DNA of 31,435 nucleotides from Candidatus Brocadiia bacterium (GCA_013360825.1 JABWAY010000012.1:1-31435); one strand, 5' to 3'. Counted from the stretch's first letter, positions 16,225 through 24,374 are shown. The notes: generated from the letters alone by a model not told the origin. Made by a program: numbers and translations.

Positions 16225-16794
16225 CTACTCCTTCACGCGCTCCACGTACTCGCCGGTCCGCGTGTCGACCTTGATTTTCTCGCCCTCCGCGACGAACGGC
16301 GGCACCTGGATCGTCACGCCGGTCTCCATCACCGCCGCCTTGTACTGGTTGGTCACCGTCGCCCCCTTCAGGGCCGGGTCGGTCTCCTTGACGAGAAGGA
16401 CCACGGTCGTCGGCAGGTCCACCCCGACCAGGTCCCCGTCGATGTACTGCAGGAGGCACATCGTATTCGGGAGCAGGAATCCCTTCTGGTCCTCCATCAT
16501 CTCGGCCGGGACCGGGTTCTCCTCATAGGTGTTCTGGTCCATGAAGTAGAACGTCCCGCCCGACTCGTAGAGGTACTCCATCTCCTTCGCCTCGCTGGCG
16601 ACCTGCTCGACCTTTTCGCCGGTCCCGAACCGCTGCTGCTTGGTCGAGCCCGTCTTGATGCTGCGCATCTTGCACTGCACCATCCCCCGCCAGTTGCCGG
16701 GGGTGACGTGGTTCGTCTCGGCGACCCGGTACAGCTCGCCCTCCAGCCGGAAGATCATGCCCTTGCGCAGTTCCGTCACATTGATCATGCCCAT
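16225..16794 (-). CDS. efp: Translation elongation factor P
   Basis: 189 aa, three beta domains. Relieves ribosome stalling at polyproline. Visible: VTELRKGMIFRLEG at the N-terminus, NHVTPGNWRGMVQCKMRS as the domain I loop, and the C-terminal GVTIQVPPFV...GEKIKVDTRTGEYVER (in two parts), which is diagnostic. The tip loop is unusual: where typical EF-P has PGKG or PGRG, this one has P32-G33-N34-W35-R36-G37, a longer loop with no Lys. It is therefore unlikely to be lysylated; Arg36 may do the work unmodified or with another modification. ATG at 16794 starts 1 nt after the ferredoxin gene stop, with GGAG 7 nt upstream; ATG at 16788 is the alternative. Confidence 0.94.
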   Translation of the reverse strand: MGMINVTELRKGMIFRLEGELYRVAETNHVTPGNWRGMVQCKMRSIKTGSTKQQRFGTGEKVEQVASEAKEMEYLYESGGTFYFMDQNTYEENPVPAEMMEDQKGFLLPNTMCLLQYIDGDLVGVDLPTTVVLLVKETDPALKGATVTNQYKAAVMETGVTIQVPPFVAEGEKIKVDTRTGEYVERVKE

Positions 16795-16795
16795 G

Positions 16796-17089
16796 TCACA
16801 TCTCCGTCTGCACGTAGCTCTTCAGAATGGCCGGCACGTCGCCCGGCCCGACGCCCGAGAGGAGCCTTCCCTCCGGGACCACGACGATGTTCGGGCCGAG
16901 GTCGCAGGGACCCAGGCACCCGGTCTTCGTCACACGAACCGTCTCCTTCAGCCCGGCGGTCGCGACGGCGGCCTTGAGGGCGTCGAATGTCGGTCTGGCG
17001 TTCCTCGCCCCGCACGCCGGTTCCCCGCCCGGCCGCTCGTTGAGGCAGACCAGGATCATGCGCGAGTAGGGGCAGGGGGTGTCGTTCAT
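16796..17089 (-). CDS. Thioredoxin-like [2Fe-2S] ferredoxin
   Basis: 97 aa, cytoplasmic. Cluster ligands fit the thioredoxin-fold ferredoxin pattern: Cys15-x10-Cys26 in ILVCLNERPGGEPACG and Cys58-x3-Cys62 in TGCLGPCDLGPNIVV. This fold is known as free small ferredoxins and as a subunit of complex I or hydrogenases; no such partner is present here, so its electron donor is unknown. It lies between metH and efp on the same strand, 1 nt before the efp start. Upstream, TAGACT (17114-17109) could be a -10 box giving a short leader. Confidence 0.88.
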   Translation of the reverse strand: MNDTPCPYSRMILVCLNERPGGEPACGARNARPTFDALKAAVATAGLKETVRVTKTGCLGPCDLGPNIVVVPEGRLLSGVGPGDVPAILKSYVQTEM

Positions 17090-17192
17090 GGGAGGGTTGG
17101 GGGGGTGGAGTCTACAGGATGGCGGGGCCGGGGCAAGGGGGCATCGGCGAAACCTGTGTCTGCGGGCGGCCTGGGAACCGGACGCGGGGAGA

Positions 17193-17209
17193 TCCCGCCG
17201 GCGGCGGGA
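17193..17209 (-). terminator. Hairpin directly after metH
   Basis: TCCCGCC/GGCGGGA, 7 bp, 3-nt loop, starting one base after the metH stop codon. No U tract. Confidence 0.45.
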
Positions 17210-20200
17210 CTACTTCAGCACCAGCCCCGAGATGTTGTAATACTTCGCCTCGGGGTGGTGCGCCACGATCGCGCAGGTGCTCTGCTCGGGCACGATCTGG
17301 AACGCCGAGGTGAGCGTCGTCCCGATCGCCTGTTCCGCGTCCAGGAGCGCGAAGACTTTCGCATTGTCCGCCAGGTCCGGGCAGGCGGGGTAACCGGGGG
17401 AGTAGCGTTTCCCGGCGCCGTGCGGCCCGCCCAGCTCCGCGCGGACCCTCCGGTGGAGGAACTCGGCCAGCGCCTCCGCCGTTTCGACCGCGAGACCGTG
17501 GAGGTAGTAGCTCTTCGAATACTCTCCCTTCGCATTCAGCTGGTCGCAGAGTTCGGTGGGCCGCGGGCCGACGGTCACGACCTGGAGACCGACGACATCC
17601 ATGCGGTCGGGGTCGAAGTAGTCCGAGAGGCACAGGCGTTCACGGTCCGGCTGGCGGGGCCAGTCGAACCGGGCGCGTTCGCGGGAGGGGTCCGCAGGAT
17701 CGTAGACCACGAGGGTGCCGTCCACGGTGCGGCACGGGAAGTACCCGTAGACCGCGCGCGGCTCGAACCAGCTCTCCTGGAGGGCCTCCGCTTCCATGCG
17801 GAGCAGCAGGGGTTTGAACTCCTCATCGATCACCCCGGCGACCGACTTTGCGGATTTCCCGTGCGCGCCCCAGCTCATCCGGAAGAGCGATTTGCGGTCG
17901 ATGAGCGGGAAGATCTCGCGGAGGTCGAGGGCGGTGGCGATCCGCGGGCCCCAGAACGGCGGGACGGGGATGTTCGCGGCGGGGCGCACCGCGCGGGGGG
18001 CGGCGCGCGCGGACAGGTCGGGGGGCGCCGCGGGAGGGCGGCCGGCCTCGAGCTCAATGAGCGCGCGGACGTTCCGGTGCATCTCCTCGACCCGCGTCGC
18101 GCGCTTCGCCGGGTCCACGATGTCGCTCATCGCGTCCAGTCCGCTGAACGCATCCCCGCAGTAGTGAACCCCCCCGGCGTACAGGCGGCCGTCCTCGAGC
18201 ACGTTCGCCTTCTTCCCGAACCTGGAATTGATCGCCGCACCGCCGATGATCACCGGGAGGTTCAGGCCGTGCTTGTCGAGTTCCTGCACGCAGTAGGGCA
18301 TCTGGCGCGACGTGCTCACCAGCAGCGCCGAGAGGCCGATCGCGTCGGCGCGGGTTTCCTTCGCCTTCTCGAGGAAGTTCTGCACGGGCACCTGCTTGCC
18401 GAGGTCGTGGACCGTGTATCCGTTGTTCGTGAGGATCGTCTTGACCAGGTTCTTCCCGATGTCGTGGACGTCGCCGTAGACCGTCCCCAGGACGATCGTT
18501 CCCTTCGTGTACGAGTCGCTGCGGTCCATGAACGTCTCGAGGTAGGCGACCGATTTCTTCATCACCTCCGCGCTCTGCAGCACGAACGGCAGGATCAGCT
18601 CCCCGGTCGCCATCCGGTCCCCGACTTCCTTCATCGCGCCGAGCAGGACCTCGTTGATCACCTGCACCGCGGTGTACTTTTTCAGGGCCAGGTCGAGCAG
18701 CGGCTCGAGGCCCTCATGGATGCGGTTCAGGATATTGAAGTGCAGCTGTTCCTCGAGGGTGAGGGTCCGGGTCGGCTTCGGCGGCGCCTTCTTCTTTTCC
18801 TTCTTCTTCTCGAAGTGTTCGATGAACTTCGGCAGCGCATCGGGGTAGCGGTTGAAGATCAGGTTGTCCGCGAGCTCCCGCTCGGCCTCCGGGATCGACG
18901 GCCAGGGGAGGAGTTCGTTGGGGTGGACGAGCGCGACGTCGAGCCCCGCGTGGACGCAGTGGGTCAGGAACGCGCTGTTCAGGACCGCGCGCGCGCCGGG
19001 GCTCAGCCCGAACGAGACGTTCGAGACGCCGAGCCCGGTCAGCGAGCCCGGAAGCTTGTCCTTGATCCGCCGGATCGCCTCGATCGTCGCCACCGCGCTG
19101 TCCACGTACTCCGGCGAGCCCGTCGCGAGGGTGAACGTGAGGCAGTCGAAGATGAGCGCGTCCGGCGCGATTCCGAACTCGGTGCGCGCCTTCTCGTGCA
19201 TCCGCGACGCCACGTCGAACTTGCGTTCCATCGTGGTCGCCATTCCCTGCTCGTCGATCGTCATCGCCAGAACCGCCGCCCCGTACTCCTTCACCATCGG
19301 CATCACGCGGTTCCAGCGCTCGTGCCCCTTCTCGAGATTCACCGAGTTGACGATGACCCGGCCCGGGTAGATCTTCATCGCCTCGTTGATGACGTCGTAC
19401 TCGGTCGAATCGACGACGATCGGCGCGTCGACGGCGTGGGCGAGCTTCCGGATGAGCGTGGACATCTGCTGGCGCTCGTCGTCGCGTTCATTCAGGGCGA
19501 CGCAGATGTCGAGCGCGTGCGAGCCACCCTCGACCTGGGCCCGGGCGATCTGGATGATCGCGGGCCAGTCCTCCTTGATGAGCAGTTCCTTGAGCTTGCG
19601 GGAGCCCTGGGCATTGACGCGCTCGCCCACGATCATCGGTTTCGGGTACTGGTGGAGCGGAACGGACTTCAGCATCGAGCTGATCGCGGGCTCGTACGGG
19701 ACCTGCCGCGGCACCGGGGCCAGCCCGGCGACCCGCTCCGACAGCCGGCGGATGTGCTCGTACGTCGTCCCGCAGCAGCCGCCCGCGATCGAAATCCCGC
19801 GGCTCCGCACGAATTCCTCCATCGCGTCGGCAAACGGCCCGGGCTCGAGCGGGTAGACCGCGTCGCCGCTTCCCTCGTTCAGCGGAATCCCGGCGTTGGG
19901 CATGATCGAGACGGGGAGCGGCGACTTTTCGACGAGGAGGTGGACGGGGTCGCGCATTTCCTCCGGCCCGGTGGAGCAGTTGAGTCCCACGATGTCGACG
20001 CCGAGGCTGAGAAGTGTCGTGAGGGCGGCGCCGGCGTCGGTGCCGAGGAGCATGCGCCCGGTGCGGTCGAGGGTGACCTGGGCGATGACCGGCAGGGTCC
20101 GCCCGGCCGAGCGCGCCCACTGGCGGATGGCGAAAATCTGCGCCTTGACCTCGAGGATGTCCTGGGAGGTCTCGATCAGGAACGCGTCGGCGCCGCCGTC

Positions 20201-20683
20201 GGCGAGACCGCGCACCTGGTCGAGGAACCCGGCCTGGATCCGGTCGAAGGGGATGTTTCCGAGGGAGGGGTCTTCGCTCGAGGGAAGAAACCCCGAGGGG
20301 CCGATCGAACCTGCGACGAACCGGGGGCGCTCCGCGGTTGAAAAGCGGTCGCAGGCGGCGCGGGCCAGCCGGGCCGCGGCGACATTCTGGTCGTAGGTCC
20401 GCTCCCCGACACCGTACTCCTCCATCTTGAACAGGTTCGAGCCGAACGTGTTCGTCTCGACGCCGTCCGCGCCGGCCTCGAGGTACTTCTCGTGGATTTC
20501 GGTGATCACGGCCGGCTTCGTCTGAACCAGCCAGTCGTTGCACCCCTCCATCCGCGGCCCGCCGAAGTCCGCCGCCCTGAAATGGAACCGCTGGAGCATC
20601 GTCCCCATCGCGCCGTCCCAGACGAGGACGCGGGTGCGGAGGCTTTCGAGAAGGGTCGGCCGTGGAGGGGTGGGCGGGTTCAT
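17210..20683 (-). CDS. metH: Cobalamin-dependent methionine synthase
   Basis: 1157 aa, full length. Transfers methyl from methyl-tetrahydrofolate to homocysteine through cob(I)alamin. Domains in order: homocysteine/Zn barrel (about 10-320; ligands Cys236, Cys303, Cys304 in LNCSTGP and GGCCGTT), folate barrel (about 345-615), Lys/Glu-rich linker (622-640), B12 cap and Rossmann domain (about 640-880) with the axial-His motif DVHDIG (738-743), Pro/Ala linker (880-905), and reactivation domain (about 905-1157) ending with RYSPGYPACPD. Every catalytic element I looked for is present. It starts 4 bp after the core-MetE-like gene, so the two form an operon, and it is followed by a hairpin. Confidence 0.97.
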   Translation of the reverse strand: MNPPTPPRPTLLESLRTRVLVWDGAMGTMLQRFHFRAADFGGPRMEGCNDWLVQTKPAVITEIHEKYLEAGADGVETNTFGSNLFKMEEYGVGERTYDQNVAAARLARAACDRFSTAERPRFVAGSIGPSGFLPSSEDPSLGNIPFDRIQAGFLDQVRGLADGGADAFLIETSQDILEVKAQIFAIRQWARSAGRTLPVIAQVTLDRTGRMLLGTDAGAALTTLLSLGVDIVGLNCSTGPEEMRDPVHLLVEKSPLPVSIMPNAGIPLNEGSGDAVYPLEPGPFADAMEEFVRSRGISIAGGCCGTTYEHIRRLSERVAGLAPVPRQVPYEPAISSMLKSVPLHQYPKPMIVGERVNAQGSRKLKELLIKEDWPAIIQIARAQVEGGSHALDICVALNERDDERQQMSTLIRKLAHAVDAPIVVDSTEYDVINEAMKIYPGRVIVNSVNLEKGHERWNRVMPMVKEYGAAVLAMTIDEQGMATTMERKFDVASRMHEKARTEFGIAPDALIFDCLTFTLATGSPEYVDSAVATIEAIRRIKDKLPGSLTGLGVSNVSFGLSPGARAVLNSAFLTHCVHAGLDVALVHPNELLPWPSIPEAERELADNLIFNRYPDALPKFIEHFEKKKEKKKAPPKPTRTLTLEEQLHFNILNRIHEGLEPLLDLALKKYTAVQVINEVLLGAMKEVGDRMATGELILPFVLQSAEVMKKSVAYLETFMDRSDSYTKGTIVLGTVYGDVHDIGKNLVKTILTNNGYTVHDLGKQVPVQNFLEKAKETRADAIGLSALLVSTSRQMPYCVQELDKHGLNLPVIIGGAAINSRFGKKANVLEDGRLYAGGVHYCGDAFSGLDAMSDIVDPAKRATRVEEMHRNVRALIELEAGRPPAAPPDLSARAAPRAVRPAANIPVPPFWGPRIATALDLREIFPLIDRKSLFRMSWGAHGKSAKSVAGVIDEEFKPLLLRMEAEALQESWFEPRAVYGYFPCRTVDGTLVVYDPADPSRERARFDWPRQPDRERLCLSDYFDPDRMDVVGLQVVTVGPRPTELCDQLNAKGEYSKSYYLHGLAVETAEALAEFLHRRVRAELGGPHGAGKRYSPGYPACPDLADNAKVFALLDAEQAIGTTLTSAFQIVPEQSTCAIVAHHPEAKYYNISGLVLK

Positions 20684-20687
20684 CGGG

Positions 20688-21404
20688 TCATTTCACCGGG
20701 ATGCCGAGATGATCGACGCGCAGGAACCGCGAGAGTTCGAAAAGGACGCGGAGGACGTCCTCGGCGCGGTCGGGGGTGAGGCCGGCGAGGCCGCACGAGG
20801 CGGTGAGGAACGACTGGGACAGCGTCCGTTTCCGGTCACCGAGGGGCGCGATGGCCTGCAGCAGTTCCTTGAGGACGGCCCGCGAGTGGCCGAGCGGGAC
20901 GGCGCGGTCGGTCGGGACGATCCCCCAGCCGATCCAGCCGCCGCGGTCGAGGTGGGCGCGGAGGGGCGCCTCGTATGCCGCGACGAACGCGCCGGCCCCC
21001 GAACTGACGTCCGGGTTCACGAAATCCGGGCCCAGCGACAGGATGTCATCCCAGGGGGCGCGCCCGCAGCTGTGCACCCCCGTCACCGCCCCCGCGCTGC
21101 GGGACGCCGAGATCGCCGCCGCCACCGCCTCCCGGGTCACGGCGTCGAGCGGCTCGGTCCAGGAGGGCTCGTCGAAGGCGATCACCGGCAGCCGGCCGAC
21201 CTCGAGGATCCGTTCGGACTGCCAGGCGGCGTTCGCCCCCACCACCTTCGCGATCTCGCGGACATCCCCGCGGCCGGCGCGCCGCAGCGTCTCCGGACCC
21301 GCCACCTGGCCCTTGAGCCACCCGCCGACCGGGATGCGACGGAGGAGCTCCCCGAAGCCGGGGCACGCCCAGGTGCCGGGGCCGGCGAGGGCCTGGTCGA
21401 GCAT
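20688..21404 (-). CDS. Core-MetE-like (UroD/MetE superfamily) methyltransferase; true 5' end upstream
   Basis: 238 aa from the first ATG, but the conserved frame runs on upstream to about 21596 and encodes typical family residues before that ATG: RYTGVGSLYH, then FRDFPFWPQLPARGENM. The zinc set of cobalamin-independent methionine synthase can be placed: His and Cys in HSCGRAPW, Cys in TASCGLAGL. FDEPSW is another family element. The protein is about 300 aa if the whole frame is used, close to core-MetE proteins that lack the N-terminal barrel and need a partner methyl donor. No ATG, GTG or TTG lies between the upstream TAA (21597-21599) and 21404, so the real start is non-canonical or hidden by a sequence error. 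It sits 4 bp before metH, which suggests a role in methyl transfer to homocysteine. Role is inferred. Confidence 0.82.
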   Translation of the reverse strand: MLDQALAGPGTWACPGFGELLRRIPVGGWLKGQVAGPETLRRAGRGDVREIAKVVGANAAWQSERILEVGRLPVIAFDEPSWTEPLDAVTREAVAAAISASRSAGAVTGVHSCGRAPWDDILSLGPDFVNPDVSSGAGAFVAAYEAPLRAHLDRGGWIGWGIVPTDRAVPLGHSRAVLKELLQAIAPLGDRKRTLSQSFLTASCGLAGLTPDRAEDVLRVLFELSRFLRVDHLGIPVK

Positions 21405-21593
21405 GTTCTCACCCCGCGCGGGAAGCTGCGGCCAGAACGGAAAATCCCGGAACCGCTCCAGGACCCAGGCGGCGGCCTCGGCCGGATCGGCGTGGTAGAG
21501 GGAGCCGACGCCGGTGTAGCGGGCGAGGGGGAGGGGGCCGAACGGGGACGGGGAGGTCTGGGGGAAGGGAGGGGTCTCCGATGTGGGGGTGCG

Positions 21594-21622
21594 ATCTTAT
21601 GCGCCGGAGGGGGTGAGATCAA
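21594..21622 (-). promoter_or_regulatory. Promoter of the core-MetE-like/metH operon
   Basis: Minus-strand TTGATC (21622-21617), 17-bp spacer, TAAGAT (21599-21594). Transcription would start near 21587, inside the open frame, leaving 55-60 codons before the first ATG. The TAA that closes the frame upstream is part of the -10 box. Confidence 0.55.
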
Positions 21623-21645
21623 GGGGGGGTGCGGCCGGAAGTCGC

Positions 21646-21675
21646 TTGACCCGCGCTCCCGATAAGTGTTACCCT
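21646..21675 (+). promoter_or_regulatory. Promoter of the metal-uptake operon
   Basis: TTGACC (21646-21651), 18-bp spacer, TACCCT (21670-21675), about 43 bp before the regulator's ATG. Back to back with the core-MetE promoter. The -10 lies inside the first inverted repeat. Confidence 0.5.
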
Positions 21676-21697
21676 GTGCTAACTTAGCCGTGGTTAA
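21669..21697. promoter_or_regulatory. Two tandem dyads TTA-N8-TAA, candidate metalloregulator operators
   Basis: TTACCCTGTGCTAA (21669-21682) and TTAGCCGTGGTTAA (21684-21697), each an imperfect 14-bp palindrome, one base apart (15-bp centre spacing). They cover the -10 box and the likely transcription start of the operon that begins with a DtxR-type regulator. Autorepression by that regulator, or by the domain fused to the permease, is the simplest reading. Confidence 0.5.
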
Positions 21698-21717
21698 CTC
21701 CTGTCCGGAACCCCGCG

Positions 21718-22227
21718 ATGCCGACCCACCTGACCGCCAGCCAGGAAAATTACCTCGAGCAGATCCTGCGCCTCGGACGGCGCCCCGTGCGCGTCCGGGA
21801 CATCGCGGACGCGGCCGGCGTGAAACTCCCTTCGGTGACGCGTGCGATCGGGAAGCTGGTGGAAGGAGGGCTGGCGCGGCACGAGGCGTACGGGCGGGTG
21901 GAGATCACGGAAAAGGGGCTGGTGGCGGCGCAACTCGTGATGCGGCGCGACGAGTGCCTGACGCGCCTCCTGGTCCAGGTGCTCGGGGTTCCCGCGGGGC
22001 GCGCCGAGGCCGAGGTCTGCCGGATGGAGCACACGCTCGGGGATGAAGTCCTGGGACGGCTCGAGGTGCTCGTGGACTGGGCCCTGGCGCCGCGCAACGG
22101 GCGCTGGCGCGCCGGGCTGAAGTCACGCCTGAAGGCACTTCCCGCTTCCTCCGGATCGCGGGGAGGTGTCCGGGTCGGAGCCGGTGAGCCGCATGTCCGG
22201 GGGGGAGCAAAGGAGATCGAGTCATGA
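21718..22227 (+). CDS. DtxR/MntR-family metalloregulator, short form
   Basis: 169 aa. N-terminal winged helix (about 1-68; RVRDIADAAGVKLPSVTRAI is the recognition region), then a dimerisation domain with VCRMEHTLGDEV. Primary-site ligands Cys101, Glu104 and His105 are present as in DtxR, but the ancillary site is not: where DtxR has His79, Glu83 and His98, this protein has Asp, Thr and Glu, and the Met10 position is Asn11. There is no SH3 domain; the last 30 residues are a Gly/Arg tail. It probably represses the operon when Mn or Fe is plentiful. First gene of a six-gene operon; its stop overlaps the next start (ATGA). Confidence 0.85.
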   Translation: MPTHLTASQENYLEQILRLGRRPVRVRDIADAAGVKLPSVTRAIGKLVEGGLARHEAYGRVEITEKGLVAAQLVMRRDECLTRLLVQVLGVPAGRAEAEVCRMEHTLGDEVLGRLEVLVDWALAPRNGRWRAGLKSRLKALPASSGSRGGVRVGAGEPHVRGGAKEIES

Positions 22228-23114
22228 GGTGGATTCTCGCGCTGGCGGCGGTCCTGGGGCTGGTGGGGACGGCGGGCGCGGATGAGCCGCGGAAGGTCGT
22301 GGTCTGCTCCACGACGCAGGTGGCGGATTTTGCGCGGGAGGTGGCGGGGGACCGGTGCGAGGTGAAGTGCATCCTGGCGCCCGGGGCGGATCCGCACACG
22401 TACCAGCCGACGCCGGGGGACGCGGCGATGGTGGCGAAGGCCGACCTCTGTCTGGAGAACGGGCTGCACCTGGAGGGGAAGGACTGGATGCGGGAGCTGG
22501 CGCGCGGGGCGGGGAAGCCGGTGGTGACCTGCACGGACGGGGTGGAGCCGCTGGAACTGGAGGAGCACGGGGAGAAGGTGAGGGATCCGCACGCGTGGTT
22601 TTCCCCGGCGAATGCGGCGCGGTATGTGAACGCGATCGTGCGCGGGCTCTCGGCGATGGATCCGGGAGGGAAGGAAGGGTTTGAGGCGAGGGCGAAGCTC
22701 TACCTGCTGCAGCTGAAGGTGCTGGACGGGTGGATCCGCGAGCAGGTGGACGCGGTGCCGGTGGCGCAGCGGGTCCTGGTGACGAGCCATGACGCGTTCA
22801 ATTATTTCTGCCGCGACTACGGGTTCACATCGCGCGCGCCGGTCGGCTGGTCGACCGGGTCCGAGGTCGGGGCCGGGATGACGCCGGAGCGCCGCCGGCA
22901 GGTGGTGGATTCGATCCGGGGCTTCGGGGTGAAGGCGGTCTTCGTCGAGACCAGCGTCAATCCCCGGATGGTGCGGGAAATCGCGAAGGAGGCCGGGGTG
23001 CGGGTCGGGGGGGAACTGTACAGCGATTCGATGGGGGAGGAGGGGTCCGCCGGCGAGACGTACATCGGGATGATGAGGGAGAACGTCCTGACGATCACGG
23101 GGGCGCTCAAATGA
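22224..23114 (+). CDS. Metal ABC transporter substrate-binding protein (ZnuA/TroA-like)
   Basis: 296 aa. Sec signal peptide (MRWILALAAVLGLVGTAGADE) and no lipobox, so it is likely a soluble periplasmic protein. Cluster A-I fold; metal ligands His58 (DPHTYQP), His123 (DPHAWFSP), His189 (SHDAFNYF) and Asp268 (YSDSMG), the three-His, one-Asp set of TroA/ZnuA. It lacks the long His-rich loop of ZnuA, which, with DtxR-type regulators nearby, favours Mn or Fe as well as Zn. Between residues 209 and 219 it has GWSTGSEVGAG instead of the usual GISTEAEPSAG. ATGA overlaps link it to both neighbours. Confidence 0.92.
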   Translation: MRWILALAAVLGLVGTAGADEPRKVVVCSTTQVADFAREVAGDRCEVKCILAPGADPHTYQPTPGDAAMVAKADLCLENGLHLEGKDWMRELARGAGKPVVTCTDGVEPLELEEHGEKVRDPHAWFSPANAARYVNAIVRGLSAMDPGGKEGFEARAKLYLLQLKVLDGWIREQVDAVPVAQRVLVTSHDAFNYFCRDYGFTSRAPVGWSTGSEVGAGMTPERRRQVVDSIRGFGVKAVFVETSVNPRMVREIAKEAGVRVGGELYSDSMGEEGSAGETYIGMMRENVLTITGALK

Positions 23115-23614
23115 GGCTCCTGCTGGCGGCGCTGGCCTGGGTGGTGTGCGTGGGCGGAGTCGCCCTGTGGACGTCGGCGCGGACGGCCGTCGGATCCGGG
23201 ACGCCGCCGGCGCGCGCCGGCGCGGAGGGCGTGTTCACGGTCGAGGCGACGGTCTCGTTCGCGGCGGAGCCGGACCTGTTCGCGCTCGAAACGGAGGGGG
23301 AGAAGGCGGCGGCGCTGCGGGTGACGGTGAACGGGGCGGAGGTGCTCCGGGCGGAATCCCGGGTCCTGCCGGGACGGCCCCTGGTGAGCGCCCCGGCGCC
23401 CGCGGTCTTCGCGGGGCGCAACGAGCTGTTCGTACAGGCTCATCCGCCGCAGCGGGATCTCGCTCGCTCGCACGCCGTGAGGATCCGGGTCCTGCGCGAC
23501 GGGGAGCCCGTCGCGGAACGCACATTCTGGACCGTTCCGGGGACCCCTCTGGCGGAGACGTTTCCTCTCGACATCCCCGCGGCCGCGGCGCCGGGAGACG
23601 CGCATGGCCACTGA
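23111..23614 (+). CDS. Exported or membrane-anchored protein of unknown function in a metal-uptake operon
   Basis: 167 aa; no family recognised. One N-terminal hydrophobic segment (about 3-21), then a polar, beta-rich region with evenly spaced Val/Leu strands and the motif RNELFVQAHPP (about 102-112), ending in AHGH. The rest would lie in the periplasm. Overlaps the binding-protein gene by 4 bp and the ATPase gene by 11 bp, so it is firmly inside the operon and probably helps the transporter: holding the binding protein, passing metal or stabilising the complex (inference). The terminal His-Gly-His could bind metal. GC-rich codon use matches its neighbours. Confidence 0.78.
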   Translation: MRLLLAALAWVVCVGGVALWTSARTAVGSGTPPARAGAEGVFTVEATVSFAAEPDLFALETEGEKAAALRVTVNGAEVLRAESRVLPGRPLVSAPAPAVFAGRNELFVQAHPPQRDLARSHAVRIRVLRDGEPVAERTFWTVPGTPLAETFPLDIPAAAAPGDAHGH

Positions 23615-24374
23615 TCCCGCGCCGGTCCCCGCCATCGACATCCAGCACCTGACGGTGAGCTACGGCCCCCGGCCGGCGCTGCTCGACGTCACGCTCTCCG
23701 TCGAGCCGGGTCGCCTGGTCGGCATCATCGGCCCGAACGGCAGCGGCAAGTCCACGCTGATCAAGGCCATCCTGGGCTTCGTGCCGCGGGACTTCGGCAC
23801 CGTCCGCGTCTTCGGCCAGCCGGTCGAGGAAGCGCGGGGGCGGATTGCTTACGTGCCGCAGCGGGGAAGCGTGGACTGGGATTTCCCGGTGACGGTGGGC
23901 GAGGTCGCGATGATGGGGCGCTACGGGCGGATTCCGTTCTGGCGGAATCCCGCGGAGGAGGATCACCGCGCCGTCGCGGAGGCTCTGGAACTGGTCAAGA
24001 TGTCCGACTTCCGGAAACGGCAGATCGGGCAGCTCTCGGGAGGGCAGCAGCAGCGGGTCTTCATGGCGAGGGCGCTGGCGCAGGGAGCGGACATTCTTCT
24101 CCTCGACGAGCCCTTCGCGGGCGTCGATGCCGCGACCGAACGCTCCCTGCTCGAGGTGCTGGGGCGGGCGCGGGAGGCGGGAAGGACCCTCCTTGTGGTC
24201 CATCACGACCTGGCGACCGCGGCGCGGCACTTCGAGCGCCTGATCCTCCTCAACCAGAGGCTCTACGCATACGGGCCGCCCGCGGCGGTGCTGAGCGACG
24301 ACCTCCTGGAGGAGGTCTACGAAGGGCGTCTGCAGTCTCTCGGGCCGCGCCGGGCTCCAGGGGGGGGCGCATGA
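23604..24374 (+). CDS. Metal ABC transporter ATP-binding protein (Mn/Zn/Fe type)
   Basis: 256 aa. Walker A GPNGSGKST (43-51), Q-loop YVPQRGSVDWDFPVTVGE, signature LSGGQQQR (144-151), Walker B ILLLDEP and switch His after LLVVHHD. The RGSVDWDFPVTV stretch after the Q-loop is typical of the Mn/Fe/Zn (TroB/MntB-like) ATPases. It would power the permease encoded next, which starts 4 bp before its stop. Start ATG at 23604 overlaps the preceding gene by 11 bp. Confidence 0.95.
   Translation: MATDPAPVPAIDIQHLTVSYGPRPALLDVTLSVEPGRLVGIIGPNGSGKSTLIKAILGFVPRDFGTVRVFGQPVEEARGRIAYVPQRGSVDWDFPVTVGEVAMMGRYGRIPFWRNPAEEDHRAVAEALELVKMSDFRKRQIGQLSGGQQQRVFMARALAQGADILLLDEPFAGVDAATERSLLEVLGRAREAGRTLLVVHHDLATAARHFERLILLNQRLYAYGPPAAVLSDDLLEEVYEGRLQSLGPRRAPGGGA

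Noticed and set aside
16640..20341. A 1233-residue open frame on the plus strand
   Set aside because: It lies over metH, efp and the ferredoxin gene on the other strand, is Arg/Val/His-rich without domains, and is the usual antisense shadow of GC-rich genes.
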